Below the pieces are notes generated by a model, which saw only the letters and a list, made by a program, of their open reading frames with translations, searched no databases and was not told the DNA's origin. A stretch of DNA of 64,000 nucleotides, from the NCBI RefSeq assembly GCF_026278245.1, contig NZ_CP111079.1, positions 1,986,501 through 2,050,500 of the forward strand. The letters are read 5' to 3'. Below, piece by piece: positions 19,634 to 28,669 of the stretch. Both the position numbers and the translations under genes were made by a program. Numbering within the stretch: position 1 is the first letter of the stretch; the number at the start of each line of letters is the position of its first letter. The stretch comes from Pontibacter kalidii (GTDB lineage: Bacteria; Bacteroidota; Bacteroidia; Cytophagales; Hymenobacteraceae).

Positions 19634-19641
19634 CAAACGTA
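19634..19641 (-). promoter_or_regulatory. -7 promoter box TACGTTTG
   Basis: Minus-strand match to TAnnTTTG, 75 bp before ATG 19559. No confident -33 element. Confidence 0.45.
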
Positions 19642-19741
19642 CATCCTGACTTAAAGATAGGATTTTTGAAGTATAAATGCGCGGCAGCGCGCAGGAAGTA
19701 TAAAATAGGTGCGAAAGTATACTTCCACGGAAAGGACAGAC

Positions 19742-20569
19742 CTACTCCAATACGGCATTGAACAGGCTGATCTGCCTGCCGATGCTTTTTACTACCACCG
19801 GCACGTTGCTGATAGTATACACCGGCGTTTCCTCAAAGCGTGAGGCCACCACCACCTTGGTTCCGTCGGCGTGAAGCGTGAACAGGTCTTTTACCAGCTT
19901 GGGGCAGTTGTTATCTTTGGAGAGGTGCGAGAGCAGCACATGGCTCATAAAATCAGGCTTATATGCCGTGAACAAGCTAAGCGCCTGCCTGTTGGAAAGG
20001 TGGCCCCTGCCACCCCGGATGCGGTTTTTCAGGTAGTAGGGGTAATGGCCTTTCTCCAGCAGCCCCTCATCGTAATTGGCTTCCAGAAACACCGCGTGGC
20101 ACTGCTGAAAATGTTCAATCACGTGGTCGCAGGGCGCACCGATGTCGGTAAACACCCCTACCTTCACCTCCTGGCAGGACACCACAAAGCTATGCGGGTC
20201 GCGGGCGTCGTGCAGCTTCGGGAACGCCTTTACTTCAATCCTGCCTACTTGCACCGTCTCGTGCGCCTCAAAATGCAGCACCTGCACGCCCGTAAAATCC
20301 AACCGGCAGTTGTAGAGCGTACCTGGGGAAATGTACACCGGCAGGTTATACTTGCGGGCCAGCACCGGAATTCCCTTGATGTGGTCGGAGTGCTCATGCG
20401 ATACAAAAATTGCCTTCACCTTGCTCATCGAAAGGCTCAGGCGCCTCATGCGCTTCTCGGTCTCGCGGCAGGAAATGCCCGCATCCACCAGCACCGCCTC
20501 GCGGTCGTTGCCAATGTAATAGCAGTTGCCGTTGCTCCCCGAATTTAACGATGTGATCTGTAGCTTCAT
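19742..20569 (-). CDS. YycJ/WalJ-type MBL-fold metallohydrolase
   Basis: 275-residue cytoplasmic MBL-fold protein from ATG 20569 (MKLQITSLNSGSNGNCYYIG). The metal site is HEHSDH at residues 58-63; later ligands include LHDARDP, FTDIGAP, and SHLSKDNN near the C terminus, as in the exonuclease-like YycJ group. YycJ proteins act in DNA mismatch/repair-type exonuclease processing or cell-wall signalling in Firmicutes; the role in Bacteroidota is unproved. Monocistronic, minus strand, divergent from the Cys-rich gene at 20771. Confidence 0.85.
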   Translation of the reverse strand: MKLQITSLNSGSNGNCYYIGNDREAVLVDAGISCRETEKRMRRLSLSMSKVKAIFVSHEHSDHIKGIPVLARKYNLPVYISPGTLYNCRLDFTGVQVLHFEAHETVQVGRIEVKAFPKLHDARDPHSFVVSCQEVKVGVFTDIGAPCDHVIEHFQQCHAVFLEANYDEGLLEKGHYPYYLKNRIRGGRGHLSNRQALSLFTAYKPDFMSHVLLSHLSKDNNCPKLVKDLFTLHADGTKVVVASRFEETPVYTISNVPVVVKSIGRQISLFNAVLE

Positions 20570-20741
20570 GAGTTTACAAAGTTCGTACATTTTCTACTGC
20601 CATTCAACCCGCGTTATCTAAAAGAAGTGCAACATCCACCTAAAAAATAAGGCAAGATGGGTTTAGAGGGTTAGAGGCGACAGAAAAGTAACGATAGCCA
20701 ATAACTAACCTCCAATATCCAACAACTAAATTTCGCTTCTG

Positions 20742-20749
20742 TATCTTTG
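20742..20749 (+). promoter_or_regulatory. -7 promoter box TATCTTTG
   Basis: Exact TAnnTTTG match 21 bp before ATG 20771, giving a very short leader. No clear -33 TTTG. Confidence 0.6.
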
Positions 20750-20770
20750 TATATCACAGATGAAGAAACT

Positions 20771-21769
20771 ATGATCGACCTGACACTATATGACCCGTTC
20801 GAGAAAATGCAGTTTACCGACACCAACTGCTTTTTGTGCGGCACCATTATTACTAAGGAGCACCGTGCGCCGGTGTTTGGCGAGTGGCTGCAGCAAAAGT
20901 ATAACCTGAAGGACAAGGAACTGCTGCTGCTCGACAAGAGCGTAACCACCTTCGGCCGGCTCAGTATCCCCTGCTGCGACCGCTGCCACACCCATTACCT
21001 GCTTCCCCTGGAGCATGAGGTGGAACAGGCGGCCGCTAAAGGCATGGCCGGCCTGCAGGCCATGCCGCCGCAGCGCCTATTCCAGTGGATCGGCAAGATG
21101 TACTACGGCACGCTGGTAACCGAACTGATAAAGGAGGCCGACCCGCTGGTAATGCCGGAGTATGCCGTGAGTGAAGATCCGAAGATGCTGGGCAAGTTCC
21201 GCTCTTTTTACCAGGTGCTGCAGTCGCTGCGCGTGCCGATGGAGTTTGACGGCTTCCTGCCTTGTTCGCTGTTTCTGCTGGAGGTAAGCCCCACCGAGGA
21301 CGAACTTCCGTTTGAGTACCAGGACGAGCTGACGACCATGGCCTTCAGCATAAAGCTGGGCCCTGTGGCTATTGTATGTACCTTGCTCGATAACGGCATT
21401 ATCCGGAAGGCGCTGGGCAGGTTGTACCAGGTGACGGAGGGACAGCAGCTGCACCCCATCCAGCTAGCTGAGTTTAAGGCGCGGGTTTTCTATGCTGCCT
21501 ATATTTTCAACGTGGTGCCGGAGTATTTCATCCGCCCGCAAAAATCCGGCGACGACCACCTGGTGCTGGATACCCTGATCGATGACGTAACGAATGAGAT
21601 CTTTAACCCCTGGGAGATGCCGGCTTACGCGCATATGCTGGAGGAGATGTGGAAACCGTGGAGCATCCGGGAACAGCAGATCCTGCAGAACCCCAGGCAA
21701 CCGCTCAGCTTTTTGCTCGATGAGTATAACCAGTTTAAACCGATGGAGCGGTACGTGAAACAGGTATAA
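20771..21769 (+). CDS. Conserved-looking protein with HNH-like zinc Cys pairs, function unknown
   Basis: 332 residues from ATG 20771 (MIDLTLYDPF). The N-terminal part has CFLCG (C20, C23) and CCDRCH (C69, C72) about 45 residues apart, a spacing typical of treble-clef or HNH zinc knuckles. The remaining 250 residues are helical and acidic without signal peptide or membrane segment. No catalytic HNH His-Asn-His arrangement is evident after the knuckle, so nuclease function is unsupported. A TAnnTTTG box lies 21 bp upstream; a bidirectional terminator closes it. Confidence 0.75.
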   Translation: MIDLTLYDPFEKMQFTDTNCFLCGTIITKEHRAPVFGEWLQQKYNLKDKELLLLDKSVTTFGRLSIPCCDRCHTHYLLPLEHEVEQAAAKGMAGLQAMPPQRLFQWIGKMYYGTLVTELIKEADPLVMPEYAVSEDPKMLGKFRSFYQVLQSLRVPMEFDGFLPCSLFLLEVSPTEDELPFEYQDELTTMAFSIKLGPVAIVCTLLDNGIIRKALGRLYQVTEGQQLHPIQLAEFKARVFYAAYIFNVVPEYFIRPQKSGDDHLVLDTLIDDVTNEIFNPWEMPAYAHMLEEMWKPWSIREQQILQNPRQPLSFLLDEYNQFKPMERYVKQV

Positions 21770-21990
21770 AATCTGGAGGAGAGTTTCTGCCCTACCTGAA
21801 CAGAACTGATCTTTCTGAAAAAATTTAAGGAGAAGAGAGTCTTTACTTTGTATGGTGTAGGCTACAAAGTTGCCAACCTCCCAGAGATGAGTTCTAACTT
21901 TTCCAAACAAGTATGGAATTGAGAATCGGCAGGAGGAAGTATAACTAACCAGGAAGTATAGCTTTTTGAAAGCTAGCATACCAGGTATAA

Positions 21991-22037
21991 AAAACCAGCG
22001 GCGGCACCCATCAAGTATGAGTGCCGCCGCTGGTTTT
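21991..22037. terminator. Bidirectional terminator between convergent genes
   Basis: Perfect 17-bp stem: AAAACCAGCGGCGGCAC at 21991-22007 and its complement at 22021-22037, 13-nt loop. A/T ends give a T run on each strand; it serves the Cys-rich gene (plus) and the SIMPL gene (minus). Confidence 0.88.
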
Positions 22038-22051
22038 AGTTTTACTTGCGA

Positions 22052-22774
22052 TTACTCTATCACAAAGCTCACATCCACATTGGAGGTAATCACCACCTCA
22101 CCGCCAGCAATCGTAGGGCCGCCGGCGCTGTCGTAGGCTGCTGATTCCATCATGGCCATTTTATACATAGGCCTTGGTCCGCCGTTGCTGCTGCTTTCGC
22201 TGATGGCATACACGCGGCCTAGCTTCGAGCCAAGCTCAGAAGTAAGCTGCGTAGCTTTTGCCTTCGCGTTGGCAACGGCTTTCTTGCGGGCCTCTGCTTT
22301 ATACTTCTCTACGTCAGCGTCAGAAACCTGGAACTGCACCCCGTGCACATGGTTCACTCCCACGCCATACAAGCCAGAAAGTAGCTCATCAAACTTATCC
22401 AGCTTTTTCACGGTTACCGTCATACTTTTCTGGGCCATGTAAAAGTCCGGGGTGGTGCGGCCATACTCGCCGCTGTTGTAGATGGGCTGCAGTGTCACAA
22501 AAGAGGTTTGGATGTGCTTGGCATCCACGCCCTGCTTTTTAAGGTAGCTGATGATGGCGGCGGCTTTCTTGTCTGTTTCTTTTCTGGCCTCGTCCAGCGT
22601 CTTGCCGCGCGTCTCCACGCCCAGGTTCACCACCACCTCGTTTGGCTGCACCCGCACCTCGCCGGTACCGTTCACGCTGACCAATGGAGGCAGCACCTGC
22701 CCCTGCTGGGCCTGCACAGAAAGAGCCGAAACAAAAAACAGGCTCAGGAGCAACATCAGATTCATCTTCTTCAT
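22052..22774 (-). CDS. SIMPL-domain (DUF541) secreted protein
   Basis: 240 residues, signal peptide MKKMNLMLLLSLFFVSALSVQAQ, then the DUF541/SIMPL fold: VSVNGTGEVRVQPNEVVVNLGV at the start, an ARKKAVANAKAKATQLTSELG helix near residue 168, and a final VDVSFVIE strand. Such proteins form periplasmic oligomers (BP26-like); biochemical role is unknown, sometimes linked to oxidative stress. A TATTTTTG box at 22812-22805 is 31 bp upstream of ATG 22774. Confidence 0.88.
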   Translation of the reverse strand: MKKMNLMLLLSLFFVSALSVQAQQGQVLPPLVSVNGTGEVRVQPNEVVVNLGVETRGKTLDEARKETDKKAAAIISYLKKQGVDAKHIQTSFVTLQPIYNSGEYGRTTPDFYMAQKSMTVTVKKLDKFDELLSGLYGVGVNHVHGVQFQVSDADVEKYKAEARKKAVANAKAKATQLTSELGSKLGRVYAISESSSNGGPRPMYKMAMMESAAYDSAGGPTIAGGEVVITSNVDVSFVIE

Positions 22775-22804
22775 AGTAGTAGCTTTTGGTTTACGTTAGT
22801 TAAG

Positions 22805-22812
22805 CAAAAATA
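22805..22812 (-). promoter_or_regulatory. -7 promoter box TATTTTTG for the SIMPL gene
   Basis: Minus-strand TAnnTTTG match 31 bp before ATG 22774. Confidence 0.5.
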
Positions 22813-22875
22813 TAGTGAATATCTATTATAGTGACCCAACGCAAACCATGTGCCATAAAGTACGGAGGCCAATAA

Positions 22876-22904
22876 AAAACCCTTAGCCGGGGGCCAAGGG
22901 TTTT
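22876..22904 (-). terminator. Terminator of the 22925-23281 gene
   Basis: AAAACCCTT and AAGGGTTTT arms with GC-rich centre; on the minus strand it ends TTTTTTAT. It lies 20 bp after the stop codon at 22925. Confidence 0.75.
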
Positions 22905-22924
22905 GAAAATCCTTTTAAAAAAGA

Positions 22925-23281
22925 TCAGTCTTCTTCGTAGGCGTACGCATCATCTCCGCTGCTGTAGCGGGCTACCAGAATAGCGCCAATGGTCAGCGCG
23001 CCTGTAGCCAGGATTAACTGGGTGGTGGTAAGGCGCCTGGTTGCTTTCACGATAATGTGGCCCAGGTCCTGCATCAGGTCAGGCAGCTTATCATGGCGTC
23101 CCTGAAACACGTGCATCGCCGATTCTACCGTCCTCGACATATCATGCGGCTGCAGCAGCTGCATCATGCTTCCCTCCTTCTTCTGCTCACCTTTCTGCTG
23201 GCTGCCACCACTGTTGCCGCCGTTATCGTTATTGCTATTGTTGTTCTTGTTTTGCGATGTATTGTTTTCCATAGTTTTCAT
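22925..23281 (-). CDS. Small membrane-anchored hypothetical protein
   Basis: 118 residues from ATG 23281. The N-terminal 40 residues are a disordered Asn/Gly/Gln/Ser/Lys tract, followed by an amphipathic segment (MQLLQPHDMSRTVESAMHVF) and one transmembrane helix near residues 83-103 (LTTTQLILATGALTIGAILV), then an acidic tail DDAYAYEED. An alternative start is ATG 23272. Not recognised; could be a small envelope or stress protein. Own terminator downstream. Confidence 0.65.
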   Translation of the reverse strand: MKTMENNTSQNKNNNSNNDNGGNSGGSQQKGEQKKEGSMMQLLQPHDMSRTVESAMHVFQGRHDKLPDLMQDLGHIIVKATRRLTTTQLILATGALTIGAILVARYSSGDDAYAYEED

Positions 23282-23339
23282 GTGTTTATAGATTGCTATT
23301 CAACATATACGGAGCTTAGGTAAAAAGTATAATTTTATG

Positions 23340-23615
23340 CTAATGCTGCGGCCTTCCACCGTGCTGCACCATCAGCTCATCCATGCGCGCCTGCAGCGAA
23401 TCTTCGTTCACCATCATACTTGCAGGGAAGCCCACTGTTAGGCTGTCCAGCCTCAGCGTTTCCGCTTCCGGGTTATAGTCGTAGCTACCCGACACACCTT
23501 TCTCGCTGAAGCTGCCGCTGTTGGACTGCAGTTTGATGCCATAGGTCTGCAGCTTGCTTTTCAGTTGGTCGAAAGCTTCAGGCTTGATGCCTTCGTATTG
23601 TAGGTTTTTAGCCAT
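23340..23615 (-). CDS. Small hypothetical protein (91 residues)
   Basis: ATG 23615 to 23340. Soluble, with an N-terminal helix (LQYEGIKPEAFDQLKSKLQTYGI), then a beta region GSFSEKGVSGSYDYNPEAETLRLDSL and a C-terminal helix carrying MDELMVQHGG. No signal peptide or membrane segment. Same direction as the 22925 gene, 60 bp upstream of it, so possibly one transcript. Function unknown. Confidence 0.7.
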   Translation of the reverse strand: MAKNLQYEGIKPEAFDQLKSKLQTYGIKLQSNSGSFSEKGVSGSYDYNPEAETLRLDSLTVGFPASMMVNEDSLQARMDELMVQHGGRPQH

Positions 23616-23768
23616 TCCTCAGTATTATTTCAGGTTTAAGAATAGATTCATACTAACGCAAGAAGGCATTATTGGTTAACATTTACCAGCGGCGGCGGAA
23701 AGGATGATTTTTTCATCTTGATAATCAACCACATCCTTTTTGCCCGGAAAAAGTTTTAACCAGCCCTA

Positions 23769-23798
23769 TTGCGGATTAAGAAACACCCGCTATATTTG
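23769..23798 (+). promoter_or_regulatory. tRNA-Glu promoter (TTG ... TATATTTG)
   Basis: TTG at 23769-23771 and TATATTTG at 23791-23798, 19 bp apart, fit the phylum's TTTG/TAnnTTTG consensus. It is 20 bp before the tRNA. Confidence 0.7.
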
Positions 23799-23817
23799 CA
23801 CCACAATCAGACAGAAC

Positions 23818-23889
23818 GGCCCGTTCGTCTAGGGGTTAGGACGCCAGATTTTCATTCTGGTAACAGGGGTTCGATTCCCCTACGGGCTA
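23818..23889 (+). tRNA. tRNA-Glu (anticodon TTC)
   Basis: 72 nt with complete cloverleaf: acceptor stem GGCCCGT / ACGGGCT (first pair G-T), anticodon stem CCAGA / TCTGG around TTTTCAT with anticodon TTC, T stem AGGGG / CCCCT with loop TTCGATT. CCA is not encoded. It is followed by a terminator and marks the left border of the AAGTATA-poor segment, so it may be an integration target. Confidence 0.95.
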
Positions 23890-23893
23890 CACA

Positions 23894-23927
23894 AAAGCCT
23901 CTCAGTTAACACTGAGGGGCTTTTTTT
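23894..23927 (+). terminator. Terminator after tRNA-Glu
   Basis: AAGCCTCTCAGT / ACTGAGGGGCTT stem (one wobble) with loop TAAC, then TTTTTTT. Confidence 0.85.
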
Positions 23928-24335
23928 GTGCACTTCAGATACTATCCAGGCTCATACGCTAATTTATACAACCCTGTGCAGGAACATAACGCTCTCTACA
24001 AGCAACTGGCAAAGCTTAGGATTTTTGTCTAAGAAAAATCCGATATAGTGGGTTGCGGTATTATCTCTTCCTGCTCACTGCGAAGAAATGCATCGGAAAC
24101 AGGCATTCTCCTACCCGATATAAGGAGACGTTTTCAGCCAGGCAGGTACCTGAACCTGTCGAAATACGAGGCGTTATACATCTAAAGAATTGCCTCGCAC
24201 CACTCTATGGGGACACCAGGCACTGGAGTTGCTGGTTGGCGCTACCCTTCTCTGGAAGCAATATTAGAAAAGGAAGCCAGAACGGTTGATGTCCGCTCTG
24301 ACCTTATGGTAATATTCCTGTTCCGAAGGCTACAG
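23928..24335. other. Interval after tRNA-Glu without visible gene
   Basis: About 400 bp. A short hairpin GGATTTTT / AAAAATCC lies near 24020-24042 and a fragment ACCTGAACCTGTCGAAA near 24147 resembles dispersed bacterial repeat debris. No protein-like frame; the open frames overlapping its right end are shadows of the TPR gene. Confidence 0.4.
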
Positions 24336-25853
24336 CTACTTCGTGGTGGCTACCTTTGGCTTTTTATACATCGAAGCCTTTACCAGGGCAAAATCGAAAT
24401 CGGGTTCATTCAGGGCCGCCAGTTTATTTTTCAGTTCGTTTGCTTTGGCTTTGTTACCTGCCTTTTCGTGTGCCAAAGCCTGCACATACAGCACCCGTGG
24501 ATGTTGCTGATCTGCCTGCTCCAGTGCCGTGATTGCCTTCTGATAATTCCCAGCCTCATACTGAATCAGCCCGATCAAAGCATGGTGGCTTTTTACTACA
24601 TCTGGGTTTTCACTACCACTGACCATTTGCTTGTATTCTTCGGCCTTCCTGTTGGCCAGATTGAAATTCTTTACTTTTGCAGCCAGAATAGCTTCGTCGA
24701 ACAGGAGCCGCTGATCAAAATTATTCAGGTAAAGCGGCGGCATTTCACTGGTGCTTTTCAGGGTTCTGTAGTCATCAAAGCTTTGCTGGGCCTGCGCTGT
24801 GTCTCTTAGTTGTGTATAGACCTCTCCCTTGCCAAGGTATAGCTGGGCAAGGTAATCCGGATTCATTTCTTTGTCCAACAGTTGTGCTGCTTTGTCGGCA
24901 AGCTGTAAGGCATCTTTGTAGCGCGCCTCGTAGAGATACGTTTGCGCACGGGCCAGCATATTGTTTACTTTATTTACATTGGTAGTAGCCTTGCTTTCCG
25001 CTTCCTGCAGGGCTCTGCGACTTTCCTCCAACTTCCCCATAAGAGCCATCGTAGTACCGGCTTTTGTGAGCGACATGTTAAAGTTTTCAGGATCCAGTTC
25101 TGCTGCCTTCCTGAAGTATTTGATGGCATCCTCGTGCTTCCCCATTTTCACGTATAAATCGCCCATTGAATCGTAGGGATTCGCTTCCTGGGGTACCAGA
25201 CTGATATAATTCTTATAAGCAGCTTCCGCCTGCGGATAATCCCTGGTGTAGGTATAAGCATACCCTAGCTCATTATAAACCGGGGCAAAGTCGGGGTCTA
25301 TGGCCGTGGCCTTCTTGTAATATTCTATGGCTTTATCATAATTATTATTCACAAAGTAAAAGGTACCGAGGTCATATTGAATATTTTTATCCTGTGGATA
25401 GAGTTCAGCTAACCTGGTAAAAAGGGCAATGGCTTCTTCAGGTTTGTTGTTAAACTGCGCTTCCATGGAACTGATCATCAGCTGCTCTCCTTCAGACACA
25501 TTTCCTTTCAGCGCAGAAGCTTTCTGTAAATGCTTGCGAAAAGACTCCATATCAGGACTTGATGCCATCCCTCCTTCCATTGATGCCATCGCTCTTTCCA
25601 AATGTGCCAGAGCAAAATCAGGATCAAGGGAAAGGGCTTTGTCAAGTACATCTGCTGCTTCCTTAAATTTGTACTGAGCCATCCTTAAGTCTCTGCCCTG
25701 CAGGTACAATTGGCGTGCTTCCTCTGAATTGGTTGTGATGGGCATTTCGGCCTTGCCCGTCTGTTGGGTCTGTGCGAATAGGCTACTGTAGGGCAGTAAA
25801 CAGGAGCAGATTGCCAAATAGTAGCTGAAGTAAAGTATGATCCCTTTTTTCAT
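24336..25853 (-). CDS. Secreted TPR-repeat protein
   Basis: 505 residues from ATG 25853 (MKKGIILYFSYYLAICSCLLPYSSLFAQ), a signal peptide, then TPR repeats for nearly the whole length: clear units read YPQAEAAYKNYISLVP, HEDAIKYFRKAAELDP and NYDKAIEYYKKATAIDP. Periplasmic or outer-membrane-associated scaffold; partner unknown. Codons before 25853 would precede the signal peptide. It is monocistronic on the minus strand after tRNA-Glu and contains no AAGTATA word over its 1.5 kb, unlike typical genes here. Confidence 0.85.
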   Translation of the reverse strand: MKKGIILYFSYYLAICSCLLPYSSLFAQTQQTGKAEMPITTNSEEARQLYLQGRDLRMAQYKFKEAADVLDKALSLDPDFALAHLERAMASMEGGMASSPDMESFRKHLQKASALKGNVSEGEQLMISSMEAQFNNKPEEAIALFTRLAELYPQDKNIQYDLGTFYFVNNNYDKAIEYYKKATAIDPDFAPVYNELGYAYTYTRDYPQAEAAYKNYISLVPQEANPYDSMGDLYVKMGKHEDAIKYFRKAAELDPENFNMSLTKAGTTMALMGKLEESRRALQEAESKATTNVNKVNNMLARAQTYLYEARYKDALQLADKAAQLLDKEMNPDYLAQLYLGKGEVYTQLRDTAQAQQSFDDYRTLKSTSEMPPLYLNNFDQRLLFDEAILAAKVKNFNLANRKAEEYKQMVSGSENPDVVKSHHALIGLIQYEAGNYQKAITALEQADQQHPRVLYVQALAHEKAGNKAKANELKNKLAALNEPDFDFALVKASMYKKPKVATTK

Positions 25854-26543
25854 AATGTCATGGATTGAAATAATGGTGCAAAAAACCAATAATGAGGTGG
25901 GAATTAATTAGGCCACTTATAGCAGCAGCCAACGGGGAGCAATAGAAAAGACAAACTTTCACGTACCCAAAAGTACAGGAATGGCTCCCAGCACATTGGG
26001 ATTAAAGCGGACGTTGTTGCAGGAAACAGATTCGCTCCGGCAATTTGACTCATAGTTATAAGCTTGGAAATTATTGGCAGTTCTTAATGTTAGTACTGCC
26101 CATAGGTTCCAAGACTAGCACAGGCTTGCGCCGTAGCAAAAGCACAGTGTCACTTCCTGTAGGTACCTATTTAGGATTAGAGAGAAGCAAAATTCATGAG
26201 CAAGAGCTCTTTTGGCAAGAGGCTTCAAAGCGAGGGAGGAGAAAAATGCTGCATTCTCAAGAATGGGCTTTACTATTGAATATCTTTTATTTATACTGTT
26301 CCTTTTTTCAGTTGTTTTATATATGAGTACGATTCTACAAGGTTAGTAGATAATCATTGTGGGATAGTATAAATACTGGGTAAACAACCTTTTAGACTGC
26401 TTTAACTTTATAATTCGATGGTAGCAGTATGTTAGGCTAAATGTGGAGCTTTACATCTCCTTCGCTACTATAGCAAAAGAATAATGAACTGCTCTAACAA
26501 TTAATACCTATCTCCAGATACTGACGCACAGCCACTAAATCAT
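25854..26543. other. AT-rich interval without visible gene
   Basis: About 690 bp between the TPR gene start and repeat copy A. I see no frame with protein-like composition, no strong promoter box and no hairpin. Confidence 0.4.
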
Positions 26544-26629
26544 AGTGGAAAAGGTTCGGTAATCCCATCCTTCGGTCTACTATAGAAAAAAGCCGCTCCA
26601 CATCAAATGAAGCGGCTTTTTTTGTTCGA
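26544..26629. repeat. Terminator-bearing repeat, copy A
   Basis: Consists of GTGGAAAAGGTTCGGTAATC, then CCATCCTTCGGTCTACTA, then an A-rich stretch and a hairpin AAAAAGCCGCT / AGCGGCTTTTTTT (26586-26623). Three relatives are at 28161, 30111 and 30601. The first half looks like the 3' part of a tRNA (T-loop-like TTCG, terminal GGTCTAC). The hairpin has A and T tracts on both sides and can terminate in either direction. Confidence 0.65.
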
Positions 26630-26685
26630 CAATGCATCCTCTTCAGTTTTAATAACAATTTTTTTCCCTTACTTTCCCATCATGA

Positions 26686-27402
26686 CTAAAGATAATTTAC
26701 CGATTCATGAACTCCCCTGCCAGCTACATTCAACTTGTGGTAAAGCATTTGCCGGATAGTGGCCAGGTGTGAAAATAGAACTACCGGAACTATATAGCCT
26801 GGCAACCAGATAAAAGGAAAGTATAAAAGAGCTGTATTAGGCTGCTCAAATCCAAACTGTTGGAAGGGTGTGGGAACTGACAATATCCCATGTATGACAA
26901 TATTCACCAGCAGGCCCAAACATATGATGTTCCAGCCAATTATCACGCTTGCAGGAAATCTGTGCCTTAAAAACCCAAAATAGTAAATAATCGGGGCAGA
27001 CAGACCGGCCAGTATATCAAGATTCCTGCCTTCGAAGGTCATTAGTTCCGGCACATTACCATGTACGAATAACCAGAACAGAACTAACTCTACGGGGATA
27101 CGTGCCAAATGTAACAGCGTCAGGAAACCTGTATGCAGGCTATCTATAAAAACCCTGCCCTGCCTTGTAACGAACAATACAGCTATCAGAACAAGAGGCG
27201 GCAGTACTAGCAGCAACATCCTAGGGGGAAGCGTATAAGTTACAGTATAAAAATCTGTTACCCCGAGTATGCCCTGCCCGCCAAGCCAGATCAGAGCCAG
27301 TACAACAACTTTGGAATTGCTGGTTGCCTTATACAACATCCAGGTGACGAAGGCGGTTATTGAGGCAAAGATAATTGGGATGAAGACAGGTAAATTTTCC
27401 AT
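26686..27402 (-). CDS. Multi-pass membrane protein, function unknown
   Basis: 238 residues from ATG 27402 (MENLPVFIPIIFASITAFVTWMLY), with about seven hydrophobic helices and a short basic/polar tail. Sequences upstream to 27465 would place a non-membrane segment first and are not preferred. The gene is 85 bp downstream of a Crp-type regulator on the same strand, suggesting a regulator-target pair. I do not recognise the family. Confidence 0.75.
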   Translation of the reverse strand: MENLPVFIPIIFASITAFVTWMLYKATSNSKVVVLALIWLGGQGILGVTDFYTVTYTLPPRMLLLVLPPLVLIAVLFVTRQGRVFIDSLHTGFLTLLHLARIPVELVLFWLFVHGNVPELMTFEGRNLDILAGLSAPIIYYFGFLRHRFPASVIIGWNIICLGLLVNIVIHGILSVPTPFQQFGFEQPNTALLYFPFIWLPGYIVPVVLFSHLATIRQMLYHKLNVAGRGVHESVNYL

Positions 27403-27487
27403 AGCATGATGTTTTAAATGTATCACTGCAAAGGAAAACAAACTGCAAAGCATTCCACTTGCCAAATGACAAGAAATGAATAGCAGG

Positions 27488-28069
27488 TTATTTTTTTGAA
27501 TATTCTTTTCGGATGCGGCTCAGAGAGCTATCAGTTACCCCCAAGTAAGACGCTATGTATTTCAGTTGAGCATGCTGAAACAGTTCCGGTCTTGTTCTTA
27601 GCAAATGGACGTAACGTTCTTCAGCCGATTCGGTGATCATTGTCAGCATCCTGTCTTTCAGGCTGGCAAATCCTTTCACTAAGATGGATCTGCCAAATTC
27701 TCTGAACTCCGGTATCGCATGAAATAAGTGATTCAATTCTGCGAAGGCTATACTCCAGCCTTCACAATCTGTTAAGGCCTTTATATTTTCCTTTGATGGT
27801 AATTTATTAAAGAATGAAGATACTTCGAAGACTACCTGCTTATCGGTGTAAAAGCCTGTAGTCACTTCGCTTCCGTTCGTATCATAGGCGAAGGCACGCA
27901 GGCATCCTTCTTCTAAAAACAGGTATTCATCGGACACCTTTCCTTCCTGGAGAAAAAATTCGTTCCGGGAGATTTTTCTATCAATAAAATGATGGGCTAC
28001 TTCTAGCGCCGTTTGATGGCAGACAAGGCCCGTACTCTGAAGAAAATGCAGCAAGTTTTCTTTCATCAT
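27488..28069 (-). CDS. Crp/Fnr-family transcriptional regulator
   Basis: 193 residues from ATG ATG at 28069. N-terminal cyclic-nucleotide-binding-like barrel (about 20-115; FLQEGKVSDEYLFLEEGCLRAF), a linking helix, and a C-terminal helix-turn-helix with LKYIASYLGVTDSSLSRIRKE. The barrel lacks the canonical cAMP-binding Arg-Ser/Thr signature, and no Fe-S Cys set of FNR is seen, as is usual for Bacteroidota members of this group. Immediately upstream of the membrane protein gene it probably controls. Confidence 0.87.
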   Translation of the reverse strand: MMKENLLHFLQSTGLVCHQTALEVAHHFIDRKISRNEFFLQEGKVSDEYLFLEEGCLRAFAYDTNGSEVTTGFYTDKQVVFEVSSFFNKLPSKENIKALTDCEGWSIAFAELNHLFHAIPEFREFGRSILVKGFASLKDRMLTMITESAEERYVHLLRTRPELFQHAQLKYIASYLGVTDSSLSRIRKEYSKK

Positions 28070-28160
28070 GATAGATGTTGTTGCCTGGGAGATTCTAAAA
28101 CGTCTGAAGAAGAAAAGCAAATATTGCAAGTAACCTATTCCATAATAGCTTTCAAGTTCT

Positions 28161-28250
28161 TGTGTATTAAGTTCGATAATTCGATCCTTTGGTCTACTAC
28201 TACAAAAAGCAGCTTCAAGTAAAACTGGGCAGCTTTTTTGGTTCGATAGA
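28161..28250. repeat. Terminator-bearing repeat, copy B
   Basis: TGTGTATTAAGTTCGATAAT, TCGATCCTTTGGTCTACTAC, then A-rich and a hairpin AAAAAGC / GCTTTTTT, then GGTTCGA. It matches copies A, C and D in order and spacing of these parts. Confidence 0.6.
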
Positions 28251-28669
28251 TTTCCCCTTTGGTCAGAGTTAGCGATCTTTTAAGGAAACATTTTGAGACA
28301 CTTCCAAAAAACTTCCCTCATTTAATTCTATAGGTTGTCTTTCCTAAAGAACCAACCTCATCTTTCTCTATTGTTTTTTGTTAAGCATCTCTCTGCTAAT
28401 CGTATTTAAATTTAAGGTATCCTATTCGCCCCAAAAACGCTTTTTAACAGTATCAATTCAAAAGTATATCAAGCTATCAAATGATTTATTTAGTAGCTTA
28501 ACTTACTCTTACAACATGAAAAGGACTAATGCTACTTTCCAATAAAGCTGTTCCGACTAAGTATAATAGTTGGTTACGAAGTTTTTCCCTTTTCGCCATC
28601 ACCCCACTGAACCTTTCGTAAGTATAACATGCTATACTTATACTACAACAAATTCAATAATGTATTTCT
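28251..28669. other. Intergenic interval with AAGTATA cluster
   Basis: About 420 bp, very AT-rich. No gene. Four AAGTATA/TATACTT words near 28460-28640 lie just before the NmrA-like gene. Confidence 0.4.

Noticed and set aside
24207..24809. Plus-strand frame overlapping the TPR gene
   Set aside because: No domain or signal; the TPR repeats on the minus strand explain the sequence.
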